This document shows, one piece after another, positions 8,724 through 17,256 of a stretch of DNA of 64,000 nt. The stretch's first letter is position 1. The number at the start of each line of letters is the position of its first letter. This DNA comes from Lentibacillus persicus (lineage in GTDB: Bacteria; Bacillota; Bacilli; Bacillales; Amphibacillaceae): contig NZ_FOMR01000011.1 of the NCBI RefSeq assembly GCF_900112705.1, forward strand, positions 1 to 64,000. The letters run 5' to 3'. Made by a program: the position numbers and the translations under genes. Below the pieces are notes generated by a model. That model was not told the origin of the DNA, ran no database searches, and worked only from the letters and a program-made list of their open reading frames with translations.

Positions 8724-8738
8724 TATCGTCGGACGATA
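8724..8738. promoter_or_regulatory. 15-bp perfect palindrome upstream of the TetR gene
   Basis: TATCGTC-G-GACGATA is a perfect odd-length palindrome about 60 bp upstream of the TetR operator. It shares the CGTC/GACG core with that operator but has a 1-bp rather than 2-bp centre. It may be a second TetR site or the operator of another regulator. Confidence 0.5.
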
Positions 8739-8853
8739 ACATTTTGGAATGGATAACCGGTATTAGTCATGAGTTTGGTGGACAAAGTTTATACCAGGAG
8801 TATCTTTTTAAGGTGAAAAAGCAAACCTTGAAAATTTCACCATGTTTACTGAT

Positions 8854-9627
8854 TCAGTGCTTTGCACCTATACCGCCATCAATGCGATACTGGCTACCGC
8901 TGATAAAGCTGCTTTCATCGGAAGCAAGGAAAAGGACAAGATTTGATATCTCGTGTGTTTCACCATAGCGTCCCAAAGGTATTTCATTCGTGAGGTCTTC
9001 CTTTGCTTTAGAGTCATCTTCAGGATTTACGCCTGATTCTATAGAACGCATCATGCGTGTATTCACTGAAGTGGGATGAATAGAGTTTACACGAACATTA
9101 TTACTAGCAACTTCTAAGGCGGCTGTTTTAGTGAATCCAACAACTGCATGTTTTGATGCTGCATAAGGGGCAATACCAGGATCTCCGGACAACCCTGCAT
9201 CAGAGGATGTGTTGATAATACTGCCACTTTTTTGCCGGCTCATGACAGGAAGTACATGTTTCAGTCCCAGGAAAACCCCATGTACATTCACTTTTAACAC
9301 TTTATCTACAACTTCTATTTCCTGATCGACAATAGGAGCAACCTTTCCTTCAATACCAGCGTTGTTAAAGAAGATGTTAATGTGTCCAAATTTTTCCACC
9401 GTTTCATTAACATAGTTTTTCACATCATCCTCACTCGTAACATCAGCTTTAATCGCGATCACTTCTCCAAGGTGTTGGAGGTTAGATTTTGCCGTATTAA
9501 GTAATTCTTCATTCATATCTACAAGTACAACTTTAGCCCCTTCTTTTAAAAATGTCTCGCTTGTTTTTTGGCCAATACCCCCTGCTCCACCTGTGACAAT
9601 GGCGACCTTGCCTTCTAATCTTCCCAT
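8854..9627 (-). CDS. Short-chain dehydrogenase/reductase (SDR, classical)
   Basis: This classical SDR of 257 residues should oxidise a secondary alcohol or reduce a ketone with NAD(P). The cofactor motif TGGAGGIG (about residues 12-19), the NNAG motif and the catalytic set (NTSSDAG, then YAASK) are all present, as is the C-terminal SGSQYRIDGG segment. The start at 9627 has GGAAGGAG upstream; an ATG at 9645 lacks a suitable site. It lies 63 bp downstream of the betaine-binding lipoprotein gene on the same strand and is probably co-transcribed with it. Context suggests it acts on an imported quaternary-ammonium alcohol or a ketone precursor of the nearby carboxylase; this is inference. Confidence 0.88.
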   Translation of the reverse strand: MGRLEGKVAIVTGGAGGIGQKTSETFLKEGAKVVLVDMNEELLNTAKSNLQHLGEVIAIKADVTSEDDVKNYVNETVEKFGHINIFFNNAGIEGKVAPIVDQEIEVVDKVLKVNVHGVFLGLKHVLPVMSRQKSGSIINTSSDAGLSGDPGIAPYAASKHAVVGFTKTAALEVASNNVRVNSIHPTSVNTRMMRSIESGVNPEDDSKAKEDLTNEIPLGRYGETHEISNLVLFLASDESSFISGSQYRIDGGIGAKH

Positions 9628-9690
9628 GTTTGTTTCTCCTTCCATTACTTGAATTTATTTACTGATGTAGGGATAAAAGTATGTAATCAG

Positions 9691-10599
9691 TTATTCCCCC
9701 TTCATTTTGTCAATCTTATCCTGGTTATTATCAATCCATGTCTGTGCAACTTCTTCGGGGTTTTCTCCATTGTCAATTTTAGTGATCATTTCTTCGAGGT
9801 CATCAATTGGCATACTCCAATTACTTATAAATTCATAGGCCTCAGGCGCTTCTTTTTCCAATTCCTTATTGGCAACAACATGAACAGCTGAGCTACCTAA
9901 AACTTCTGGGATTTTTTCATTTGTTAATAATTTAATATCAAATTTATTAAACATGCTGTGGGGGCGCCATCCAAACAGAACAACTGGTTCTTCATTTTTG
10001 ATTTTCTCTTCAGTCGCCGCCAGCATTGCCGCCTCTGAGGAATTGATCATCTCCAAGTCCAAATTATATGCATCAACAGCTTTGGGAATATCCTTAACAG
10101 CTGGATCACTTTCTTCTATCGCCAACACTTCGTTATTTACCGAATCTTCCTTCCCTTTCAAATCTCCAACATCATTGATGTCTTCCATATATTCAGGAAC
10201 CGCCATTCCCCAATCCGCATCTCCATAACTTGTGGATACAATCTTTACTGAATCGGAATATTTCTCTAGATACTGTTCGTGTTGAGGTTCCCAGTAATCC
10301 ATAAAGATGTTCACATCATTTTCTGATAACCCCGTAAACACAACTCCAAGATTGGCCTCTTTTTCATTTACTGTATAACCCATATCTTCCAAAATTATTT
10401 TAGCTATTTCTGTTGGGGGAACAGTGCTTGTCCACGGTGTTTTGCCAAAAGTTAACGTTGGTTTTTCCGCTTGGCTATCACCCGACTCGTTCGACGCCTC
10501 GCTGTCATCGCTTGCACCTTCTGACTCATTGCTTGACGTGCAACCGTACATAACGACTGCTAATAGAATCGCAGCCAGAAGAAAAAGCATTTTCTTCAT
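9691..10599 (-). CDS. OpuAC-type glycine betaine/carnitine-like substrate-binding lipoprotein (orphan)
   Basis: This lipoprotein of 302 residues is of the OpuAC/ProX-type quaternary-ammonium binding family. The signal peptide MKKMLFLLAAILLAVVMYGC ends in a lipobox-like Cys20, followed by a Ser/Glu/Asp-rich linker, then the binding domain with Trp residues typical of betaine aromatic boxes (TPWTSTVPPTEI, DYWEPQH, LFGWRPHSMF). The start at 10599 is set by AGGAGG 7 nt upstream and the signal peptide. No ATPase or permease gene adjoins it. It is divergent from a CaiT-like BCCT carrier and upstream of an SDR. It may serve a remote ABC permease or act as a scavenger; the exact ligand is unknown. 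Confidence 0.88.
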   Translation of the reverse strand: MKKMLFLLAAILLAVVMYGCTSSNESEGASDDSEASNESGDSQAEKPTLTFGKTPWTSTVPPTEIAKIILEDMGYTVNEKEANLGVVFTGLSENDVNIFMDYWEPQHEQYLEKYSDSVKIVSTSYGDADWGMAVPEYMEDINDVGDLKGKEDSVNNEVLAIEESDPAVKDIPKAVDAYNLDLEMINSSEAAMLAATEEKIKNEEPVVLFGWRPHSMFNKFDIKLLTNEKIPEVLGSSAVHVVANKELEKEAPEAYEFISNWSMPIDDLEEMITKIDNGENPEEVAQTWIDNNQDKIDKMKGE

Positions 10600-10951
10600 T
10601 TTATCTCCTCCTATAAATTGGATATTCCTATGATGACTGATCGGTGCTGACTTTAATAAAAGATACCGTACCATAAAGATAAATAATCCACAAATGACAA
10701 TTTTCGAGTAATTTCGCGGAATATTGACATAAACAAAGATATGGCGTTATAAAGTATGATTTTTATAAAGTGAATGGAGGATTTGAACTGTACAAACATT
10801 TTATACAGTTACAAATTTACGATATTTTAGATTATGTGGTTATGTTGGATGAGTGCTGCAAAGGTTGCGGGAACTGGAATTTAATGTAATAGGAGGGGTG
10901 AACTAAGCAACAAGTGTAAGCTTGAAAATAATTTTATAAGGAGTGTATGTT
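10600..10951. promoter_or_regulatory. Divergent intergenic region between the opuAC-like and BCCT genes, with inverted repeat
   Basis: The 352-bp spacer must hold the divergent promoters. An inverted repeat AACTGTA-N11-TACAGTT spans 10786-10810 and is a candidate regulator site. The CCGTC/GACGG operator of the nearby TetR is not present. A possible frame of about 39 codons from a GTG at 10770 has no support beyond being open. Confidence 0.5.
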
Positions 10952-12562
10952 TTGAAGGATTTGAATGTAGAACATAAAGTACTATGGCCTGTTTTGCTGA
11001 TTTTACTGGCAGGGTTAGTTCCTGTTGGGCTAAACCCTTCAGCTGCGGCAGACGTTGTAGGCACCATCCTGAGTTTTATTACTGGTAATTTTGGATGGAT
11101 TTTCGTGTTGTTCCCGTTTATGATACTTATTTTTTTCTCCTGGTTGGTTTTTGGGAGATTTGGTCAGATCAAATTGGGAGATCCTGACAGCAAGCCTGAA
11201 TTCTCAAACTTTAGTTGGTTTGCAATGATTTTCACAACGGGGATTGGTGCAGAAATCATGTATCAGTCGGTGATTGAACCAATTACTTATACAACCGGGC
11301 CTCCCTTTGGTTTGGAACCAGGAACAATAGGTGCAGCGGAGTGGGCTATACCTTATGGTTTTTTTCATTGGGGTATACTCGCGTGGGCAATCTATGCGCT
11401 TCCCAGTATCCCTATGGCATATGCACTCTATGTAAAAAAAGTACCCTATTTCAGGCTTAGTGCCGCCTGTAAACCAATACTGGGTAAACATTCAGAAGGT
11501 TTGCCGGGTAAAATTGTCGATGTTGCCATGATGATCGGGTTGATTGGGGTAGTGGGAACAAGTATCGGATTGGTTGCTCCCATGATAGCTGAACTATTGA
11601 GTGAAATGTTTAATATTCCCGTTACATTAGGGTTAATGGTCATTGTTATCGCGCTATGGGTGGCGATATTTGGTGGAAGTGTCTACCTGGGGCTTGAGAA
11701 AGGGATTAAAAGGTTATCAAACTTCAATATCGTTATTGTAGCTGCAATAACAGCTTTTGTATTCCTTGTTGGTCCAACCATATTTATGTTGAATAATAGT
11801 ATACAAGGTTTAGGCAGGATGTTTAACGATTTCTTTGAGATGGGCCTGAATCTTGGAACGATCAGTGGTGGAAGTTTTCCGCAAGATTGGACCGTGTTTT
11901 ATTGGGCATGGTGGATTGGTTATGCGTCTTTAATAGGTTTGTTTACGGCCAGGATTTCGAAAGGACGTACGATCAAGCAAGTCATCATTACTCAATGTTT
12001 AATAGGACCGGTGGGGTGCTGGGTGTTTTTTGGCGTTTTCGGAAATTATGCACTAAACATCCAAATGTCCAATTTAATTCCAGTTGATTCAATGATGGCA
12101 GAAAGTGGTCAAACGGGCGTTATAATGGCGGTTATTAACACATTGCCGCTCAGTGCGATTATCATTCCACTATTAGTCATCGCCTATCTCATATTCTCTG
12201 CAACGACATTTGATACCGCTTCATTGATTTTATCATCTGTCGCGAGTAAAAAACTTGATAAAACGGGACAGCCGCCGCGTCTCTACAGGTTATTCTGGGC
12301 GTTAATTCTTGGAGGAGTCGGTATCGTTATATTGGTAATAGGCGGGCTTCAGGCAGTTCAACTGTCGTCAGTTATTGTAGGGGTGCCGATGATTTTGGTT
12401 TTTGTGTTAATGACTATTTCGTTTATTAAGTCTGTCAAAGAAGACTTTGGAGAAGAAAAATCAACATTGGTAAGATATTCCGAAATTCCTGCATCGGAAA
12501 CTCAAGGTAATCAGATGTCTGCAGACAATGAAGATGTTCTTTTAAAAAAGGATGAGACATAG
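10952..12562 (+). CDS. BCCT family transporter, CaiT-like (quaternary-ammonium carrier)
   Basis: This 12-TM betaine/carnitine/choline transporter family protein has about 536 residues. Several stretches match the CaiT carnitine/gamma-butyrobetaine antiporter branch rather than BetP-type importers: PPFGLEP after TM3-4, FPQDWTVFYWAWWIGYA, NTLPLSA, and the C-terminal TISFIKSVK. The Trp-Trp-x-x-Tyr pattern equals that of the CaiT substrate site. The BetP/OpuD sequence GMGIGLMFWGVAEP is replaced by GIGAEIMYQSVIEP. TTG at 10952 is preferred because AAGGAG lies 8 nt before it; a GTG at 10943 overlaps that site. It is divergent from the OpuAC-like gene and precedes the carboxylase operon. Exchange of a carnitine-like substrate for a product is plausible but unproven. 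Confidence 0.88.
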   Translation: MKDLNVEHKVLWPVLLILLAGLVPVGLNPSAAADVVGTILSFITGNFGWIFVLFPFMILIFFSWLVFGRFGQIKLGDPDSKPEFSNFSWFAMIFTTGIGAEIMYQSVIEPITYTTGPPFGLEPGTIGAAEWAIPYGFFHWGILAWAIYALPSIPMAYALYVKKVPYFRLSAACKPILGKHSEGLPGKIVDVAMMIGLIGVVGTSIGLVAPMIAELLSEMFNIPVTLGLMVIVIALWVAIFGGSVYLGLEKGIKRLSNFNIVIVAAITAFVFLVGPTIFMLNNSIQGLGRMFNDFFEMGLNLGTISGGSFPQDWTVFYWAWWIGYASLIGLFTARISKGRTIKQVIITQCLIGPVGCWVFFGVFGNYALNIQMSNLIPVDSMMAESGQTGVIMAVINTLPLSAIIIPLLVIAYLIFSATTFDTASLILSSVASKKLDKTGQPPRLYRLFWALILGGVGIVILVIGGLQAVQLSSVIVGVPMILVFVLMTISFIKSVKEDFGEEKSTLVRYSEIPASETQGNQMSADNEDVLLKKDET

Positions 12563-12718
12563 CAAACCGGAAATGTGTCATTGATTAAGAAAGATTGTTA
12601 AAAGAATCTATTTGTCAACCCAAATTGAATAGTGTTGCGACTGGTTGCGTGAGTACTTCAAAACCACCAGTTTCAATAGGGCGAAGAACAATTTTGAAAA
12701 AAATCATTTTTTTTAGTA

Positions 12719-12747
12719 TTGACAACAAACCGTCTGGACGGTTAAGC
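12719..12747 (+). promoter_or_regulatory. TetR-type operator inside the promoter of the carboxylase operon
   Basis: TTGACA (12719-12724) and TTAAGC (12742-12747) are 17 bp apart. The 16-bp palindrome AACCGTC-TG-GACGGTT (12728-12743) lies between them, reaching the first two bases of the -10. The 16-mer CCGTCTGGACGGTTAA is shared exactly with the TetR gene promoter at 8.65 kb. This is a clear candidate for repression by that TetR protein. Confidence 0.85.
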
Positions 12748-12850
12748 TATCTACTAGAAAGAATCACAGGGGTGCAAAATTTTACTCATGGTTTTCGTGC
12801 CCTTGAAATCAAGATTAAATCGAAGAAATCATCGAAGGAGGAGCAGTGCC

Positions 12851-15022
12851 ATGAAAAAGACTAAACCACTTGTGCTCGGCATTGATGCTGGCGGCACAAT
12901 GACTGACACGATTCTCGTGGATCAAGAAGGCAATTTTGCTGTCGGCAAGGCACCGACCACACCTAATTACGAATCGGAAGGGTTTATTGAATCAGCGCGC
13001 GACGCGACAAATATCTGGGATCTGGACATCAACCAAACCTTTGAAGAACTGGCGGTAGTTCTTTATTCGGGTACAGGCATGCTGAATACGTTGTTATCAA
13101 GGACCGGCAAACGCATCGGTCTGATTGTGACACGAGGCATGGAAGACGCCATCCTCATGGGGAGAGGACTTCAATCATGGGCAGGTTATTCTTATGAGGA
13201 CCGTTTGCATGCCGTTACACATGCTTTTCCTGAGCCTCTCGTTCCCCTCAGCCGGGTGCGTGGCGTGACTGAGCGGATTGACCAGTTTGGGCAAGTCGTT
13301 ATCCCAGCGTATGAACACGAGGCAATCAGCAGTGTAGAAGAGCTTTTAGAGCAAGACATTGAGGCGCTGTGTATCTGTACCATGTATTCACACGTTAACC
13401 CTGAGCATGAAATAAAAATTGGCGAAGCGGCGAAGAAAGTACTGGCTGAACATAACGTCGACATCCCGATTTACTTCAGTCATCAAGTTCGTCCGATTAT
13501 CCGCGAACAGTCCCGGTTAAACAGCACGCTTATTGAAGCCTATGCAACAGCCAGAGGCCGCGAACAGCTATTGGGTGTTGAAGCGGCTGCTAAAGAACAT
13601 GGTTTCCCGCACAGCATGCAAACAATGCTTTCATACGGTGGACTTGCGGATGTACGCTATCCACGTCTGCACGAAACGATGATCTCAGGCCCGGTCGGAG
13701 GGCTTTTGGGAGCTAAGCATGTCGGTGAGTTGGTTGGGGCAGATTCAGTAATTGTCAGTGATATGGGTGGTACAAGCTTTGATATTGGAGCAATCACCCG
13801 CGGCAAAGTGCCGATTGAAGATGAACCGACATTAGCCCGGTTTAAGCTGAATTTGCCGACGTTGGCTATGGATACCATCGGCGCCGGCGGCGGTACGATT
13901 GTTAAAGTGGACCCCTCCACAGGCAAGGTGAGTCTGGGCCCGGAAAGCGCTGGTTCTGTTCCAGGTCCGGTAGCTATGGATATGGGCGGCACAGAGCCGA
14001 CAATTGCTGACTGTGATGCCATAATGGGTCGCTTGAATCCTGATAACTTCCTCGGTGGCAAGGTCAAACTTAATATCGAGAAGGCAACACAGGTGCTGAA
14101 AGAAAAAGTTGCCGATCCTTTGGGCGTTGATGTTTATGAAGCAGCCGAAGGAATGGTGAATATGCTGGAGATGGAAGCTAAGTCTTCCATTGAATCCATT
14201 ATCTCAACGCGTGGGGTCGATCCAGGGGAGTACCATTTGATGGCTTACGGCGGCTCCGGACCGCTTCACATGGCTGAGTACAGCCGCGGGCTTGGTTTTA
14301 AAGGTATTTTGACATTTCCGTTTGCGGCAGCATTTTCAGCCTTTGGTTGTACAACGGCGGATTATTTGCACAGACACAGTCAATCCGTCCATATTATGAC
14401 CGGCCCTGATTCCTCGGATAAGGACCGGGTAGAAGCACGACGTCAGATTAATGAAATCTGGAGTGAACTTGATAAGAAAGCACGCTCGGAGTTTGTCTCT
14501 GAGGGTCATGATGCGGATGCAGTCGTATGTGAGCCATTTGCTATGATGCGCTTCACCGGCCAACTTGAAGATGTTGAAGTGGCAGCGCCAATGGCCAGAT
14601 TAGAGTCAAATGAAGACTTGGATAAGCTTACACAAGCATTTGAAGAATTGTACGAAACGATTAATCGCAGTGTCTCCGGTTATGGTACAGCCGGTTATAC
14701 AATTATGGAACTCGGCTTAAACGCCCGTGTGGAAAAAGTGAAGCCGGAGTTGAGCCGCCGTCCTTTGGGGTCCAAGACTCCTGATCCTGAAGCGAGCAAA
14801 GGAAAGCGTTCCATGTATTACAATCGTGAATGGCAGGAGGCGCAACTTTGGGAAATGGATATGCTGAAACCTGGAAACGTTCTTGAAGGCCCTGCCATTG
14901 TCGAGCACCCTGCTACGACCTTGGTGATCCCCGAGGGGGACCGGGTCCGTGTAGATGAATGGACGATTCTTCACTACGAACACGGCGAAGACACGAAAAA
15001 TTCAGCTGGAAACGTATTGTAG
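12851..15022 (+). CDS. Hydantoinase A/acetone carboxylase beta-type subunit (AcxA/HyuA family)
   Basis: This 723-residue ATP-binding subunit is of the HyuA/AcxA family. It has an N-terminal ASKHA-like phosphate loop (GIDAGGTMTDTILVD, about residues 10-24), a second one (DMGGTSFDIG) and the family core DTIGAGGGTIVKVDP...LGPESAGSVPGPV. In acetone carboxylase this subunit helps activate ketone and bicarbonate with ATP; in hydantoinases it drives ATP-dependent ring opening. ATG at 12851 follows GAAGGAGGAG. An AcxC-type gamma subunit two genes downstream argues for ketone carboxylation rather than hydantoin hydrolysis. The operon sits behind a TetR-type operator. Confidence 0.88.
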   Translation: MKKTKPLVLGIDAGGTMTDTILVDQEGNFAVGKAPTTPNYESEGFIESARDATNIWDLDINQTFEELAVVLYSGTGMLNTLLSRTGKRIGLIVTRGMEDAILMGRGLQSWAGYSYEDRLHAVTHAFPEPLVPLSRVRGVTERIDQFGQVVIPAYEHEAISSVEELLEQDIEALCICTMYSHVNPEHEIKIGEAAKKVLAEHNVDIPIYFSHQVRPIIREQSRLNSTLIEAYATARGREQLLGVEAAAKEHGFPHSMQTMLSYGGLADVRYPRLHETMISGPVGGLLGAKHVGELVGADSVIVSDMGGTSFDIGAITRGKVPIEDEPTLARFKLNLPTLAMDTIGAGGGTIVKVDPSTGKVSLGPESAGSVPGPVAMDMGGTEPTIADCDAIMGRLNPDNFLGGKVKLNIEKATQVLKEKVADPLGVDVYEAAEGMVNMLEMEAKSSIESIISTRGVDPGEYHLMAYGGSGPLHMAEYSRGLGFKGILTFPFAAAFSAFGCTTADYLHRHSQSVHIMTGPDSSDKDRVEARRQINEIWSELDKKARSEFVSEGHDADAVVCEPFAMMRFTGQLEDVEVAAPMARLESNEDLDKLTQAFEELYETINRSVSGYGTAGYTIMELGLNARVEKVKPELSRRPLGSKTPDPEASKGKRSMYYNREWQEAQLWEMDMLKPGNVLEGPAIVEHPATTLVIPEGDRVRVDEWTILHYEHGEDTKNSAGNVL

Positions 15023-15054
15023 ACGAGGTTGAATCTAAAAAAAGGAGGATCCTT

Positions 15055-17247
15055 ATGAGCAACGTATCTGAAAATATAGCAATAGGAATTAAGGAACAGC
15101 TGCTTGAGAATGATCGTAAATTCAAAGAAACAGGCTGTTATGCAGGCATAACGGAATTGAAATCCCGAGAGCAGGATCCACTGCGCTATGAAAGCCTGCA
15201 CACAAAGCTTCGATCAATGACGATAGCATCACGGGAGATGGCCAGAAGCATTTCGGCTTCTCCTGGTGTGCGCGAGGTAGGAGAAATGGTTGTAGCGTTA
15301 TACACTCCGGAAGGCGATGCAATTAGCCTTTCCACTGGGATTATGGTTCACGTACATACGATGAGCCGATTTATCAAATGGATGATTCAAAATGGATACG
15401 AGGACTCACCTGGTATTTGCCCAGGCGATGTTTTCGCTAATAACGATGCTTTTATCGGCACAGTCCAAGTGCCGGACGTTATGGTTGTTATACCAATTTT
15501 TCATAATGATGAGCTGGTCGGCTGGGCCGGCACAGTTGCTCACGAATTGGAGGTCGGCGGTATCACCCCAGGCGGTGACGTCTACTTGGCACAAGAACGT
15601 TTTACCGAAGGCTTGTTTGTTTGCGCAGAAAAAGTGGGTGAGAAAGACGAACTGCGCCGGGATTATCTAATCCGGTTGGAGCGGAACCTCCGCATGCCTA
15701 TCTATTGGATGTTCGACGATAAAGCAAAATTGGCAGCTAACCTGGAATTGCGCGAACAAGTGAAACAGCTTATTGATGAAGTCGGTTTAGACTACTACAA
15801 ACGGGCTACACGCGAATTCATTGAAGAAGGGCGCCGTGCGCAGCTTTCCAAAGTTCAACAGCTTATGGTGCCAGGTCGCTACAGAGGGCACACGTTTTAT
15901 GGCCACCTCACTGAGGGTAAACCCGGGATCCTGCCTTTAGGCGATGAAAACTTACTGTATTCGATCCCGCTTGAACTGGATGTGGGCAGCGATGGACAAA
16001 TGCATTTGGATTTTGAAGGAACCGGTTCCTGGGGTTACCACTCGATGAACTGTACACCAGCTGGTATGGACGGCGGATTATTTGTTACCTTGACTCAGTC
16101 AATGAACTTTGAAGGTAAAGTGAATGACGGAGCCTGGCTTGCTACAGATATGAATTTACCATCGGGAACTTGGACGAACCCGGACCGGCACACTGTGGCA
16201 ACGGCCACGTCCTGGGCACTGCTGTTACCGGCCTTTGGCATTTTTCAGCGATTGCTCAGCCGGGGTTTTGTCAGCCGGGGATTCAAAGAAGAAGCGTTTG
16301 TCGGCCAGGTAAACAGTCCAATGGTGGAAATGGGCGGCCAAAGCCAGTACGGCAGCCAGTTTGGGATGGCTATGTTTGAGTGTTCCGCAGCCGGCAGTGG
16401 CGCTCTTGGTATAAAAGACGGGATCGATAACGGTTATGTCGGCTGGAATCCTGAATCTGACATGGGCAACATGGAGGTTTGGGAGCAGGGCATACCAATG
16501 CTCTACTTGGGGCGAAGTATCGCGACTGATTCGGGCGGTGCAGGCCGCAACCGTGGCGGGACAGCTTTCACGTCACTTTGGCTTGTCCACAATACAGACG
16601 AAGTGACGATTGCGACGTCCGAACATTCAAGTCGTGTGTTTGATAACGCCGGCATGTGCGGAGGCTATCCGGCGCCAACAGCCCATAGACACTTTACTGT
16701 GCGGGACAGCAATATCCAGGAAAGGATTAAAGAGCAGAAGCCTTTACCACACTCGTTGGGTAAAGACCCGTATACGACCGACTTGGAGCGGTTGGTTGAA
16801 GGCGAGAAAAAAGAGATTGAAGGACCGCATATAGACAAACCACTGCAATCCGGAGATCTGTTTGCGCACTCATATAATGGGGGCGGCGGTTATGGCGACC
16901 CCATCGAACGTGACCCGCTGGATGTTGTCCGGGATGTGGAGAATGGCTATGTGACGCCGGAAATCGCTCAAAGAACCCATGCTGTCGTGCTTGAATATGA
17001 CGAGGAACGTAACGCATGGCGTGTCAACTCAGAAGCAACTGAAGCTCGACGCACTGAAACCCGAAATGCCCGGTTAAAGAAGGCCATGCCTGTTAAAAAT
17101 TGGATTGCCTCTGAACGTGAGCGCGTGTTGGAAAAAGACTTTGTTACCGAAGTGTATAAAATGTATCAGGATACAATGGGCATTTCCAGCCAGTTTGCCA
17201 AAGAGTTCCGTGAATTCTGGCAGCTGCCGGAAAACTTTACAATGTAA
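15055..17247 (+). CDS. Hydantoinase B/acetone carboxylase alpha-type subunit (AcxB/HyuB family)
   Basis: This HyuB/AcxB family subunit of 730 residues pairs with the preceding protein. Recognisable segments include the N-terminal SPGVREVGEMVVALYTPEG, PGDVFANNDAFIGTVQVPD, the domain around VGWAGTVAHELEVGG, and a glycine-rich C-terminal part (RNRGGTA, GGGGYGDPIERDPLDVVRDV). In acetone carboxylase the alpha subunit carries the metal active site. ATG at 15055 is preceded by AAAGGAGGAT, 32 bp after the A-subunit stop. The length is near that of other family members. The substrate could be a small or aromatic ketone or a quaternary-ammonium ketone; the sequence alone does not decide. Confidence 0.88.
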   Translation: MSNVSENIAIGIKEQLLENDRKFKETGCYAGITELKSREQDPLRYESLHTKLRSMTIASREMARSISASPGVREVGEMVVALYTPEGDAISLSTGIMVHVHTMSRFIKWMIQNGYEDSPGICPGDVFANNDAFIGTVQVPDVMVVIPIFHNDELVGWAGTVAHELEVGGITPGGDVYLAQERFTEGLFVCAEKVGEKDELRRDYLIRLERNLRMPIYWMFDDKAKLAANLELREQVKQLIDEVGLDYYKRATREFIEEGRRAQLSKVQQLMVPGRYRGHTFYGHLTEGKPGILPLGDENLLYSIPLELDVGSDGQMHLDFEGTGSWGYHSMNCTPAGMDGGLFVTLTQSMNFEGKVNDGAWLATDMNLPSGTWTNPDRHTVATATSWALLLPAFGIFQRLLSRGFVSRGFKEEAFVGQVNSPMVEMGGQSQYGSQFGMAMFECSAAGSGALGIKDGIDNGYVGWNPESDMGNMEVWEQGIPMLYLGRSIATDSGGAGRNRGGTAFTSLWLVHNTDEVTIATSEHSSRVFDNAGMCGGYPAPTAHRHFTVRDSNIQERIKEQKPLPHSLGKDPYTTDLERLVEGEKKEIEGPHIDKPLQSGDLFAHSYNGGGGYGDPIERDPLDVVRDVENGYVTPEIAQRTHAVVLEYDEERNAWRVNSEATEARRTETRNARLKKAMPVKNWIASERERVLEKDFVTEVYKMYQDTMGISSQFAKEFREFWQLPENFTM

Positions 17248-17256
17248 GGAGTGATC

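Noticed and set aside
10770-10889. Possible 39-codon gene with a CCxxC motif before the BCCT gene
   Set aside because: It lacks a proper ribosome site in the right position, overlaps an inverted repeat and has no recognised relatives.
12851-17247. Plain hydantoinase HyuA/HyuB pair
   Set aside because: The third gene encodes an acetone carboxylase gamma-type zinc protein, which two-subunit hydantoinases do not have. Hydantoinase activity is kept only as an alternative.
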